Of a stretch of 64,000 nucleotides of DNA, positions 43,001-53,310 are shown in pieces. A program made the position numbers and the translations under genes. Under the pieces are notes generated by a model, which saw only the letters and a program-made list of their open reading frames with translations, was not told the DNA's origin and ran no database searches. Source of the DNA: Drosophila persimilis (taxonomy: Eukaryota > Arthropoda > Insecta > Diptera > Drosophilidae); NCBI RefSeq assembly GCF_003286085.1, contig NW_020825477.1:1-64000 (forward strand), read 5' to 3'. How positions within the stretch are numbered: the stretch's first letter is position 1; each line of letters opens with the position of its first letter.

Positions 43001-45321
43001 CAACCTCAAAGCCATCAAAGCGGTCGGTTTTATCTACGATTGCGCGGTTCTACGACCCTCTTGGATTGATAAATCCAGTCATTGTCAGGTGCAAAATCTT
43101 CCTTCAGCAGCTTTGGAGAGAAAATTTGGATTGGGATGAAAGCCTACCCTCAGCGTTGCATTCAACTTGGATGGACTTGAGAAATAGTTTGGCAAGCATT
43201 TCTCGGATCTCATTTCCTCGCTTGGTTCTTCGTTCTAGTGTGGCTACAGAAGTTCACGGATTCTGTGATGCCAGCTTAGAAGCATATGGCGCTTGCGTGT
43301 ATGTCGTGTCCAGGGAAGCCCAGTCTTCGAGCCACGTTTTGTGCTCAAAGTCGCGAGTGGCGCCGCTAAAGACTATATCGATTCCTAAGCTGGAATTAAG
43401 TGGAGCCCATTTGCTTGCAAAAATCATGCAGAATGTAAAGGACATGGGAATCTTTACAGGTCGGTTCTATTGCTGGTCGGATTCGTCAACAGCATTATCT
43501 TGGATTAGGGACGAGCCAGCTAAATTTCAAGTTTTCGTGGCAAATCGAGTGGCATCAATTCAGGAGTTGACGGCAGACATGGAATGGCGCTATGTTCCCA
43601 CATCTTTAAATCCTGCTGATATTCTCTCGAGAGGCTCGCTTCCCAACCATCTTATCCAGTCAGAGCTATGGTTTCACGGCCCATCCTTTTTGCTATGCTC
43701 CAAGGATAAGTGGCCTGTATCTCCTACTAACAACATAGCAACTTTGGAGCTTCGCAAGAGAGGATTGCTAATCACGTCTCCACATGCCGATCTCACGTCC
43801 GGATGCAAATTTGCGAATTCATTCTTTCGCATGCAGCGCACATTCGCCTACATGCATAAATTTATACATCGTCTTAGGCATCCAGGACTCACCGTTTCTG
43901 ATATTCGGCAAGGAACGCATCTTCTAATTCGACACATTCAGCTGGCAAATTTGTGGATGGACATAAAGGAGATTCGGCGCAATGGTCAAGTCATGAAATC
44001 CAGTTCTATTAGTTCGCTCAACCCGTTCATCGATCATTCTGGACTACTTAGAGTTGGAGGTCGTCTTGGCAACTCATCGCTAGGATTTGATGCTCAGCAC
44101 CCGCTCATTTTGCCAAAGGGACATTCCATTACCTTTGCGCTGATAAGATATTATCATGAAAGAAACCTCCATGCCGGACCTCGCGCCTTGCTATCCAAAA
44201 TTCGGCTGGAATATTGGCCCATTGGCCCCAGTGTTAAGGCAGTGTCAAGGGTCGTCAGCAGATGTGTGAGATGCTTCAGGACTAGGCCGCGCATGGTCGA
44301 ACACATCATGGGAGACCTACCTAAGGAACGTTTGGAAGGATCTCGAGCTTTTGAAGTCACTGGAGTAGATTACTGTGGACCTTTTTTCTACCGATCAGAA
44401 ATCCGCACAAGGCCTCCGATCAAGTGCTACATTAGCGTATTCATCTGCTTCACTTCCAAGGCTATACACATGGAGCTTGTAAAGGATTTGACCACTGCAT
44501 CGTTTCTAGGCGCACTAAAGCGTTTTACTTCCACTCGAGGAAGGCCAAGTCAAATTTGGTCGGACAATGCGACAAACTTCGTTGGGGCCAAGAACGAGCT
44601 TCTGGAGCTAAAGAAGCTCTGTCTAAGCGAACCGCATATGAAGGAGGTCCACGAATCCTGCTTGGCTGACTCGATCGACTGGCGTTTCATCCCACCTCGC
44701 TCTCCGCATTTTGGCGGGTTGTGGGAAGCGGCCGTGAAGACCGCAAAATATCACCTGTACCGCTCAGTTGGACCATCTGTGCTTAGCTTCGACGAGCTGC
44801 GCACTCTGATCTGTCAGATCACTGCAATTGTTAACTCTCGCCCTTTGCTCTCGCTTTCAGAAAATCCTGATGATTTAGACGTTTTGACTCCTGCTCATCT
44901 GCTTTTAGGCGGCCCCCATGAGCAAATCCTCGAGCCTGATCTAACGAAGCTGAACTACAATCGTCTGGATGGCTGGCAGCGGGTCACCCAACTACAACAA
45001 ATATTTTGGAGCCGTTGGCGCGAAGAGTATCTCACTCTGTTGCAAGAGCGCGCGAAGTGGCGTACCCCCGCGCAAAACATCTGCAAGAACGACCTCGTTC
45101 TGGTGAAGGACGAAAATCTTCCTCCAATGCGTTGGCCACTGGCTAGAGTGGTCGATGTCGTTTTGGGCAAGGACGGAGTGTGTCGCGTCGCTGACCTGAA
45201 GACATCCTCAGGAAACATCAGGAGGGCCGTCACTCGGCTATGTTTGCTGCCCCTTAAGGAATCTGTTGAGAGACTAGCTCCCAACGGGGGGAGTATGTTC
45301 GGGCCAGCCGCTGAGGAATAA
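40033..45321 (+). CDS. BEL/Pao gag-pol polyprotein, intact
   Basis: A 1762-residue polyprotein for capsid, protease, reverse transcriptase, RNase H and integrase. The frame is open from 39934; I choose the ATG at 40033 (MDNDPNTGAGG), since the 33 codons before it are low in BEL-like features. Positions counted from 39934: capsid region with LPELKVPKFSGGYVEFSDF near 170; knuckles CVFCHSAGHGIYSC near 382 and CFNCLKPGHRTRAC plus CRVCGGKHH near 415-440; A17-type protease LDSGSQLHLVTSRF near 524; RT with KLRVVFDGSA near 812 and FYVDDLISGG near 935; RNase H with HGFCDASLEAYGACVY near 1108; integrase with GVDYCGPFF near 1475, WSDNATNFVGA near 1542 and HFGGLWEAAVKT near 1590. The C-terminal BEL domain ends at 45321, inside the right LTR. 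Confidence 0.96.
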   Translation: MDNDPNTGAGGNIVVADSRLSLYKRKSQSLYDRLHRLGESFAGNKIDKLTAAEVEVRLDMLAEIRAEFNKAHNELEALDQNEIGSELREIFDTLFISLKAELLAAVEVSQSHAAANSTTLPSHSGHSTIIMAHKQRLPELKVPKFSGGYVEFSDFMAMFKSVIEADADLSDIEKFQHLRSCLADAALDSVRSLELSSANYRAALDILNKRFNNKRLVFQAHIKKILGLKRVDSPSAKRLREFSDAVNLHMRALQTLGTAEEISGFMVINMLLQKLDSKTQTKWEEHTSSDAIPTAEEFFEFLQQRCQKMERLEYATATHASSDQVGKNHSYTHVKKTFVASNSSDPSVCVFCHSAGHGIYSCKIFENLSPLLRHKEVKKLSLCFNCLKPGHRTRACNSGKCRVCGGKHHSLLHFVSMQPTTQGCPGITPPDLAVQPDTFSVAQNSASSSSLPSSTSLAAQGLHSDVVLLATAVVLVKNRSGVLVPCRAILDSGSQLHLVTSRFAQQLQLRRTQSSALVSGLGDTSVSTEGSTISICMHSRTSAYTTTLTALIAPTITDSQPSMAVNVSDWRIPSNIQLADPAFFNPQRVDLLIGASVFYDLLCVGQIKLTDGLPLLQKTRLGWIVSGGGQKVSSSALLATHNCPDSIAEMEARLDKTLRMFWEVENCVEVGLNTKEEDDCEAHFVSHLSRLPSGEYAVRLPLNNNIDRLGESYAQAYRRFISLERKLERNPTLKERYSAFMREYIDLHHMHQVNPDSRSLCKYFLPHHCVLKEDSTTTKLRVVFDGSAATSTGYSLNDVMMTGPVIQPALFNILIRFRTYPVALTGDICKMYRCVRVSPPDNLYQCILWRDSIESEVQVYTLDTVTYGTRAASFLAVRAMHQLAIDEGESYPLGSAALRQEFYVDDLISGGNSVAQVMEKMHQTSALLSRGNFRLRKWCSSHQEVLEGTPEDDIEKFLKFNDGSDIAKTLGLAWDPASDQLLFALSALDTTSKPSKRSVLSTIARFYDPLGLINPVIVRCKIFLQQLWRENLDWDESLPSALHSTWMDLRNSLASISRISFPRLVLRSSVATEVHGFCDASLEAYGACVYVVSREAQSSSHVLCSKSRVAPLKTISIPKLELSGAHLLAKIMQNVKDMGIFTGRFYCWSDSSTALSWIRDEPAKFQVFVANRVASIQELTADMEWRYVPTSLNPADILSRGSLPNHLIQSELWFHGPSFLLCSKDKWPVSPTNNIATLELRKRGLLITSPHADLTSGCKFANSFFRMQRTFAYMHKFIHRLRHPGLTVSDIRQGTHLLIRHIQLANLWMDIKEIRRNGQVMKSSSISSLNPFIDHSGLLRVGGRLGNSSLGFDAQHPLILPKGHSITFALIRYYHERNLHAGPRALLSKIRLEYWPIGPSVKAVSRVVSRCVRCFRTRPRMVEHIMGDLPKERLEGSRAFEVTGVDYCGPFFYRSEIRTRPPIKCYISVFICFTSKAIHMELVKDLTTASFLGALKRFTSTRGRPSQIWSDNATNFVGAKNELLELKKLCLSEPHMKEVHESCLADSIDWRFIPPRSPHFGGLWEAAVKTAKYHLYRSVGPSVLSFDELRTLICQITAIVNSRPLLSLSENPDDLDVLTPAHLLLGGPHEQILEPDLTKLNYNRLDGWQRVTQLQQIFWSRWREEYLTLLQERAKWRTPAQNICKNDLVLVKDENLPPMRWPLARVVDVVLGKDGVCRVADLKTSSGNIRRAVTRLCLLPLKESVERLAPNGGSMFGPAAEE
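45286..45295 (+). promoter_or_regulatory. Polypurine tract of BEL element
   Basis: GGGGGGAGTA immediately before the 3' LTR, inside the end of the coding frame; it would prime plus-strand synthesis. Confidence 0.8.
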
Positions 45322-45702
45322 CCGTAACTTTAGCATTATTATTGTATGAGCATAGAGAGCCGCCTACATATGTTGTAAAACGTTGACTTTCTGCAGAGCT
45401 GCTGCGCTCTCTCGCTAAAGGGGCTCTCTGCCGCCGCCACTTCGGCAACTACTTTGATCTGCTGCCGCCACTTCGGCAGTCACTTTGATCTAACGCCGTC
45501 GTCTATAGTTTTAGTTCTATGCTAACCCCTCTGCGCATTGGTTGCATATCGATCTCGCATAAAGTACATCTGGCAATAGCAAGCAATCGGCTTCCGCTAA
45601 GCCACCAAGATTAAATATTATATTATATATTATAAAGTTTAACCCAAAATCTCTTTTTATTTTGAAATACATAGGTGCCAAAAAAGCTTGGCATCTCAAA
45701 CA
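45296..45702 (+). repeat. 3' LTR of BEL element
   Basis: 407 bases, same as the 5' LTR. It contains the last 26 bases of the gag-pol frame including the stop, and is followed by TTGAG at 45703-45707. Confidence 0.95.
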
Positions 45703-45874
45703 TTGAGGTTATATTCCGGCGACAAGAGAAAGCGTATATCGGACGGAGTCAAGCTCGAAAAGGACAAATATTGGGTATTTGGGAAAATTTTGTAAAATTT
45801 ATTGAAGTTTTGGTCCTATAATTAGGGATTCCCACATTTAGTGATCAGAACTCGTATTACTGGGTTACCTTAAC

Positions 45875-47409
45875 ATGTCACCAGTACAACGTACCCCGGG
45901 GGGCAAGGCGTCGGGTGAAGGGGACGCCCTGATCTGTGGTATATGTCAAGAAGCCATAAGAAGAAGTCAACTAATATGTACTGCGTCTTGTGTGCACCGG
46001 TATCATGATACTTGCATGAAAGGATTCGTGAAAAATAACAGAAATTGCCCCGTATGTAGGGCGGAGTTGAATCCGGAGGAACTTTCGTTTGATGAGAATA
46101 CTCTAGTAGCCGAATTACCACCCGACATGGGTTCGGGTATAGTGCCGTTAGAAGGGGGATCCAATCCGGAGTCAAACGCTTCAGAGAGAGGACATCAAAA
46201 GTCAAGAGGGGCTAGGCCTAAACAGGGACGGGGAACTACATCGCGCAGAGGGATGCATACTAGGTTGCAGTCTCAACAATTTCGGTATAATTCTTTGGGC
46301 AGTATCAGCCATAGGTCGGGCGAAGGAGATAGGCCGGAAAGAACCAGTGAGGTTATACAAGCCCTGATAAAAGGTCAGCAGAAAGATATGATTGTGGAGC
46401 TAAGTTCATTCGTTAAGAATTTGATCGAAGAAAATCTACGCGGACAATTAGGTAGGATGACTATAGCTTCAGATAGCACGCCTGTGCAAGCGACAAGGCA
46501 AAATCACGAGCCCAATATAACAGGAAACTCGTTGTCTTCAGAAAATGGAAGGGAAAGGGGATTACCACATCCAAATGTCTCTAACAGGGCAGTAGCTCCA
46601 GGGAAGGCCGCTAATATCTTAGCCAGTTGGCGACTAAAGTTTGACTGATCCAAAGACGCTATGCACGTCGACGAATTCCTGTACAGGGTTCGTTCTCTTA
46701 CATCCTCCACTTTAAATAACGATTACGAATTACTCTGTGACAATATGCATCTGCTTTTCTCGTCTAAAGCCAGCGATTGGTTTTGGAACTTCCATAGAAA
46801 GAACCCACAGTTTTCTTGGTTTTCTGCCTCGTTTAGACAACGATTCGATGATGCTAAAGATGATTTCGACTTGTGGGAGTTGATTAGAAAACGCCGTCAG
46901 AGAGAGGGTGAATCGTTTGACGATTACCAGACGGCCGTCGAAGAATTAGTGTCCAGGCTCTCACACGAGGTTAGCGAAAATAAGTTAGTAGACATTTTAA
47001 AACGTAACGCAAAAACGGCCCTCAGATATGAACTCTTGCATCTCAAAATCAGCGATCGAACTGGCCTGAGAGAAGAAGTTGGCAAGCATGAGAACTTCTG
47101 TAAAGACAACCATAACCCTTTTCCACGAGGTAAATTCGGCAAACCGAATGTAGCAGAAATACTTACGGACAATGAAGATATGGAGGAAGAAGACGTTTTG
47201 CAGATTAATCGTAAGAAACTAGTATGTTGGAACTGCGACCAGGAAGGGCATCGTTTTGATGATTGTTTAGGAGAAAGGCGAATTTTCTGCTATGGTTGTG
47301 GTGCTAAGGATATTTAGACATATGCGTCAAATGTAACCCAGCGCAAAACTTGAAACGGGGTGTACCGACCGGAGCCCAGTCAGTACATCCGACCAAGAAC
47401 AGCAACTAA
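45875..47409 (+). pseudogene. gag: Gag with N-terminal RING-H2 finger (element B)
   Basis: Residues 21-61 form a RING-H2 finger, C21-x2-C24, C39-x-H41-x2-H44-x2-C47, C58-x2-C61. A basic region, a helical segment and the gag core follow (WRLKFD..SKDAMHVDEFLYRVRSL). A TGA at 46646-46648 replaces the glycine codon seen in element G (FDGSK), and the frame then continues to 47317. The nucleocapsid has the knuckle CWNCDQEGHRFDDC and a second pair CYGC, after which a frameshift near 47310 leads to CVKCNPAQ and a stop at 47407-47409. The RING could be a ubiquitin ligase module; no RING in gag was expected from general knowledge of Ty3/gypsy elements. Confidence 0.88.
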
Positions 47410-47496
47410 ACGAAAGTAATCCAACTACCTTAAGAGGGCTTTCCGGATACGATACTACACCAAATTTGTACAGGTATAGATGTAGCGACTCAAACA

Positions 47497-48080
47497 ATGG
47501 AGAGCAAAGAGTTAGATTCAGGAAATGTGAATACGTTGTTTAAATTGATAGTTAAGCCCAAACGATCGACGGTCCGGAGACGAGCATTCTGGAAAAAGGT
47601 CCAATCTGTTCGAAAACGGTTAGTCTCAGCAGTTATTCTGAGTTCAGATAACCGATTGTACACGGAGATAATGATCGAAGGGCAAACTTATAAGGCTTTG
47701 CTGGATTCAGGAGCAACCATTAGTTGTTTGGGTGGGAGAGCAGCAACCTTTTTAGCACATCACCCACAATCTCAGAAGTGTTTGGGAACCATACGCACTG
47801 CCAGCAACGAAGCTTCTACCGTAGTGTCCAAATTGGTGGTTCCGATTGAATTCCGTAAAATAGTTAAGGAAGTAGAGTTCTTTATCATACCAGACTTAAA
47901 GCAAGATGTTTATTTAGGAGTTGACTTTTGGAAAGATTTCGGTCTTCTATCCCAATTATTGACCCGAGAGGGAACTGTGAGCTGTTTGGAGAATAGAGAC
48001 GACACGATTATGAAGGAAACGCCTAAAATGCATTCCCTAAATGAAGAACAAAGGAACCAATTAGAGGCGGTAATAAGAAC
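47497..48080 (+). pseudogene. pol: Protease of element B, interrupted by copia
   Basis: Aspartic protease with LLDSGATISCLGG (about 47700-47740) and DVYLGVDFW. The frame runs into the copia-like element at 48081 and resumes with FPSYECDGLGRTHL after 53564. The TSD AGAAC ends at 48080. Confidence 0.9.
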
Positions 48081-48330
48081 TATTGGTAGACTGGCTATGA
48101 CAATTAGTAAACGGAAGACAGTACCAAGTTATGTTTTTCTTTAAAGATTATTTATGTATTTCTTGATTACTTTTTGCTGCAACACCGGTCCACACACTTG
48201 AGATCACAAAAAAAAGAGAGAGCGTCGACACTTCAAGTGTGACCAGACTAACTCATAATAATAATACCTAACATATCGATAATATTATTTAATGTTATTA
48301 TTTGAATGTGGTAGTAGGCGTATTCCAACA
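48081..48330 (-). repeat. 3' LTR of copia-like element
   Basis: 250 bases; on the minus strand it starts TGTTGGAATACGCC, like copia. About five differences from 53311-53559. Confidence 0.93.
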
Positions 48331-48340
48331 CGCCCCCCTC
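48331..48340 (-). promoter_or_regulatory. Polypurine tract of copia-like element
   Basis: On the minus strand GAGGGGGGCG, directly before the 3' LTR. Confidence 0.8.
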
Positions 48341-48628
48341 AAAAATAACATTAATTATCAAAATCATAAAAATAAAAAATATAAAAAAGTTTTCATCATT
48401 AAATCAAAAAGGTAACATTCAATTGTTATTCTAATGTGGTTGGTGTGCATTCTGGGAAGTGTTATGTGATCTAGCATTTGCTCTAAGGATACGGGGAAAA
48501 CCCAGAAAAACCCGATCAGATCACTTTAAAATTAGATTAACATAAAATTAAATTACTTTAACAATTCATTGGTTCTTTTGGTTCAAATCAAAAAAAAAAA
48601 AAAAAAAAAAAAATGAAATATGAATTAA

Positions 48629-49256
48629 TCAGCCAGGCTCCGTTTTTCACATTCACAAAAGTTTTCCGATTTACTTTTGAAATCACATAAATTGGGGCTC
48701 TCTTTTTCCCATTCCGCAAGATTTCTTCGTTTTCAAAACGAAAACATTTTCGTTGACGAAATGAAAAGTAAACGGCTTTTTATACAACAAAACGAACCTT
48801 AATTGCAAAAGGAAAAAAATAGATGACTTATTGATTCATTAACATCAACTTGATACCTATATCAGGGTAATTTAACTTGTGCTTTCTTTATAAATAATTT
48901 TATTTTAACCCAACCTAAAATTTGGCTCGGAAAAAATTGGCCACAGCAACAACAAATTTCGTTTTGGTGTAAGCAGCTGACGCATTCCGATTTGGTTATC
49001 GGAACGTTGGCAATTAATAAATTTTTGCGTATAACAGCACAAATGTGCATGTAACAGCTCAGACTGTGCTTGTAACATGTGCTTAACAGAACATCTGGGT
49101 GAGCACAGCTGTTTCCCGCCCAATTTAATTCGGACTTCAAAATGTAACATATCGATAAAAAAAATATGTGAAAAATGGAACACCTTAAAACGAAAACGAA
49201 ACGTTTTGGCTGAAAACGTAATCCGCAAAAGTAAATGAAAAACGGAGCCTGCCTGA
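48629..49256. mobile_element. Non-coding TIR element in copia 3' untranslated region
   Basis: 628 bases with inverted ends TCAGCCAGGCTCCGTTTTTC and, in reverse complement, TCAGGCAGGCTCCGTTTTTC. No coding capacity is seen. A clear target duplication is not visible; flanks are ATGAATTAA and ATGTAATAA. The superfamily is uncertain. A run of 23 A lies just outside at about 48591-48613. Confidence 0.65.
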
Positions 49257-49306
49257 ATGTAATAAATTCGTTAAAGCTTCATGTTCATGTTTTCATTAAA
49301 TTGGAA

Positions 49307-50952
49307 TCATTCTTCTTGTAGTAGTCCTAATTTGTTCCGCAGTTCCGCAAATCTTCCAGCAGGTAGTGGCTTCGTGAAGATGTCAGCAAGTTGGTTGTCT
49401 GTATTAATATACTCAAGAGAAATCTCATTAGTTTCTATCTGTTCTCTTGAAAAATGATATTTTATATCAATATGCTTTGCTCTTTTATGACATGAGGGAT
49501 TATTTGCAATGCTAATACAGCCTTGGTTGTCTTCATAAATTTTAATGGGTCTGTCGAGTTTAAGATTAATACTATTTAGAAGAGACTTTAGCCATAAAGC
49601 TTCTCTTACAGCTTCAAATAGGGCCATATATTCAGCTTCAGTTGATGAAGCTGCCACTGAATTCTGTCTTTTTGTATTCCAACAAATTAAATTGGAATCG
49701 AACATTTTAAACAAATAACCCGTTGTACTTTTTCTATCAATCTCATTACTACCCCAATCGGAGTCTACATAGCCAACTAATGTATTTTCAAATGATGTAT
49801 TCTTTTTAAATATAAGCTTCATATCAATAGTTCCCTTTAAATATCTAATAACCCTTTTTAAACATTGCCATAACTCAGCATTGTTCTTGCTACTATATCT
49901 ACTCAAGATATTTACAGCGGTAGCTAAATCTGGTCGTGTACACAGCATTATGTACATTAAACAGCCAATAAGGTTACGACATGGAGCATTGCAGTCTTCA
50001 TCTGAGTTAAGTAACTCATAATTTAGTTTATTTAGTAATGGAGTACTGACTGAATTGCAACTATCCATGTTAAATTTATTTAAAATTCTTTTTACATATG
50101 CAGCTTGACTCAAATATATTTTGTCTTCAAACATTTCTACTCTGATACCGATAAAATGTTTTATCTCATTTAAGTCAGTCATTCTAAATCTTTCGCTTAA
50201 ATAATTTTTGAAATTATTCATTCTATCCATATCCCTTGTCGCTATTACTACATCATCAACATATAATAATACATATATGTTTTTCTTTATGTCACCTCTA
50301 TCAAGAATATATATGCAACGATCCACGGGAGAGTTTACAAAATCTAATTCTTTCAATGCTTGCTCAAATACTTGAAACCAGCATCTAGCTGCTTGTTTGA
50401 GCCCATAAATGGCTTTGTTCAGTTTGCATACATGCCCAGCACCGCATAATACGCCCTGAGGAGGCCGCATATATATCTCCTCACTTAATGTACCATTGAG
50501 GAAAGCTGTTTTAACATCCATCTGATGGACTTTCAAATTAAACTGGACTGCCAATGATAGTACGAACCTAAAACTGGCAATTCTAGCAAGGGGAGCAAAT
50601 GTTTCTTCATAGTCTACTTGGTACTTTTGAGTAAATCCTCTTGAAACCAGTCTAGCTTTGTATTTTATTGGGACTCCTAGTTCATTATATTTAATGGAAA
50701 ATACCCATCTACTGTCTACAATATTTTTGTTTTCTGGCATCTTTATAATTGTCCAGGTGTTATTAATTTCATGGGCATTTAACTCTGTATTTATTGCCTC
50801 CTCCCAATCAGATTTATCATTCCTAAAATTTATTTCATCAAAAGAATTTGGAACTTCATCGAACATTATATGGGCATTTAATATAAATTTGTTAAAGCTT
50901 TCATCATGTTCTTTATAAGACAGCTTCGGCTTAGACTTTAACCTCTCACTTT
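49307..50952 (-). pseudogene. Reverse transcriptase/RNase H of copia-like element
   Basis: Complete copia-type RT and RNase H, with WVFSIKYNELGVPIKYKARL, MDVKTAFLNG, YVDDVVIATRD, STEAEYMALFEA, KYHFSREQ and LADIFTKPLP. It is open from about 50953 to the stop at 49307. It lies one base out of frame with the upstream ORF because of a deletion in an A run near 50953 (SRKVRG stop against SRKSERLKSK). Confidence 0.9.
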
Positions 50953-53239
50953 TCTACTAATTATATTAGTATCCTTATTTTCTTCACGACAATTATCTGG
51001 CTGATCAGCTTTTTCACAATCCTTACTCTCATTCGGGATATATAATTCCTTACAATCATTCAGGAAATCAGTTTTTCTTTTCCTACTTTCATTCGGAAAA
51101 TTCAGCTTTTCGCATTCCTTACTTTCATTCAGGATTTCACATTCCGTACTTTCATTCGGGAAATTAAACTGATCACATTCCTTACTCTCATTCAGGATTC
51201 CACATTCCGTACTATCATTCGGGAGATAAAACAGATCACATTCCTTACTCTCATTCAGGATTCCACATTCCGTACTATCATTCGGGAGATAAAACTGATC
51301 ACATTCCTTACTCTCATTCCGGATTCCACATTCCGTACTATCATTCGGGAAATTAAGCTGATCAGATTCCTTACTCTCATTCAGGAATTCTTGTTGACTT
51401 CTTTCCTTACTCTCTTTCGGGAAATCTGTTTCTAATTTTACTTCTCTAGAATAAAGCATATTAGTCTCGTCTACGACAACATCTCTTGCAACCATAACTT
51501 TTCCTTTAATGACATCCCACAATTTGAGTCCATTTTGTTCATATCCTATCAAGATAGCTTTGAATGATTTTTCATCAAATTTACCTTTTTTAATTTTGTT
51601 GTGCACATACACGGTTGAACCGAACACTCTTAAAAATTTTAAATTGGGCTTTCTATTGTGCCACAGCTCATATGGGCTCACGCATTTCATTCGACAAGTA
51701 TTCTCTACCGTTGTCAATGTACAAATTGACAATTTTGAAATTAAAATGAGCCTCGCTCTTTGCTACAAAATCTTTAAATACATTGAATACATCTGTTTTA
51801 TATTTTAACAAAAAGGTTACACAATAATGTGTAAATTGATCTACGAAGATCACAAAATAATTTTTATCGTCTAGTGTAACTGGTTTAATGGGGCCACATA
51901 AATCTGAATGTATTACAAACAAGGGTCGTTTTATATAACTTTTATCTTTAGATTGCTTAAATGGCAACCTAGCCTGTTTCCCATTTAAACATGACTCACA
52001 AACTTCATCTGATATTTTTAAATTAACAAGAAGATTACTGTCATTAAATAAATTATTATTCTTTATTTCAAGCAATTTTGCATTGCTTATATGCCCCAAC
52101 CTCTCATGCCATAATCGATAATTATTTTTGTTCCTAGCATCTACACTGTATGCTTGGAATTTGACTACAGGTATATCCAACATACCTGTATGTTTAACAA
52201 CAATTACTCCATTTTTTGATATGGAGACACCACCACAGTCAAACTTAATTGACATCCCTGCCTGTTGCAGACGCTTGACAGACATGAGGTTTCCTGCTGC
52301 CTCCTTGCAGTAGAGCACATCCTCCAGTGTGATATTGTGTCCATTGTGCAGCCGCACAATTCCACGCTTAGTGGCATATAAAAACTCGCCTTCTTTTGCC
52401 ACAGCGATTTTAATTGGCTGCTCCAATTCGATGCAATCGGCGCACAGCGAGTCATCATTGATCAAATGATCCGTTGCACCAGAATCGAGTATAAAACCGA
52501 GTTCATTATTTATTTGATCACTCTTTTTCATTTTCCGCATCATAAATGCGAACCCGTGGCCCGATGCTGCAAGCTGAGCTTGTTTATTATGTTTATAATT
52601 TTCTTTGTTTTGATTTAACCTTATAAACTGGTAACAGTCTTTTTTCATGTGCCCTTCTTTGCCACAGTGATGGCATTTAATATTACTTCTAGCTTTTCCC
52701 TTAAATAATATCTTTTGCCGTGTGTTTCTAGATCCAAACGTTTTACGATTATTAAAATTGTTATTATTTCTTACAACTGCCTTCATGACTTTACTACTTG
52801 TATCAGTACTTTCATTTCTTAATTTGGTCTCGTAGTCGAACAATTTATTTTTTACAAACGCTAATGATAGAGTTTCATCTGACAAAGTTTCGATTGCCGA
52901 GATGACACCATTATAGGTTGAAGGCAGAGTTTGCAGCAAATGTGCCACTTTGTCCATCTCATCCATTTTAGCGCCCGCCCCTAACAACTCACTCACTGTT
53001 TCATCAAAAATAACAAAATGACTCGAAAGTGTCATTTCACTTGAGAGTTTGAGTGTTATTAAACGTTTACGTGCAGCTAATTGCGACGCAAGGCTTCTAC
53101 GCTCATATATGGCGTCTAAATTCTTCAGAATATCACGTGCCGAAATGTCGCCTGCCGCGAAGTTTAGAAATGCGTCGCCTAAATATTGAATTAAAATGCA
53201 CACACACACACTACAAAAAAAAACTACACAAGAACGCAC
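50953..53239 (-). pseudogene. Gag, protease and integrase of copia-like element, deleted
   Basis: From the right: gag starting abruptly at IQYLGDAFLNFAAGD (first part missing), knuckle CHHCGKEGHMKKDC, protease LDSGATDHLINDD, integrase zinc region (HERLGHISNAK..CESC), and the first two catalytic aspartates (VIHSDLCGP, YIDNGREYLSNE). After SNEMR the frame jumps to VSPYELWHNRKP, so the part with the catalytic glutamate is missing and the frame shifts near 51668. The rest (to 50953) has VYVHNKIKKGKFDEKSFKA and the repeated linker. Confidence 0.9.
51100..51420 (-). repeat. 63-bp tandem repeat in copia-like linker
   Basis: About four units of the type NESKECDQFYLPNDSTECGIL lie between integrase and RT. 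Each unit is 63 bases and the frame is kept. Confidence 0.85.
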
Positions 53240-53289
53240 GCGGAACTAATTTCACAACTATTTGTTATTAATTTAATTTATTTAAATTG

Positions 53290-53310
53290 GCGTGGACTGC
53301 GCCCATAACC
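53290..53310 (-). promoter_or_regulatory. Primer-binding site of copia-like element
   Basis: On the minus strand GGTTATGGGCGCAGTCCACG directly follows the 5' LTR. It is the internal tRNA-iMet-type site of copia. Only about 50 bases separate it from the truncated gag frame. Confidence 0.85.

Larger units (their letters stand above)
39292..45702 (+). mobile_element. Complete BEL/Pao LTR retrotransposon
   Basis: 6411 bases with two apparently identical 407-bp LTRs, a 5-bp target duplication TTGAG on both sides (39287-39291 and 45703-45707), a primer site, a purine tract and one unbroken gag-pol frame. All of this suggests a recent and possibly still active insertion. The 5-bp duplication and the protein order gag-protease-RT-RNase H-integrase are typical of BEL/Pao. 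It lies in the leader of element B. Confidence 0.96.
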
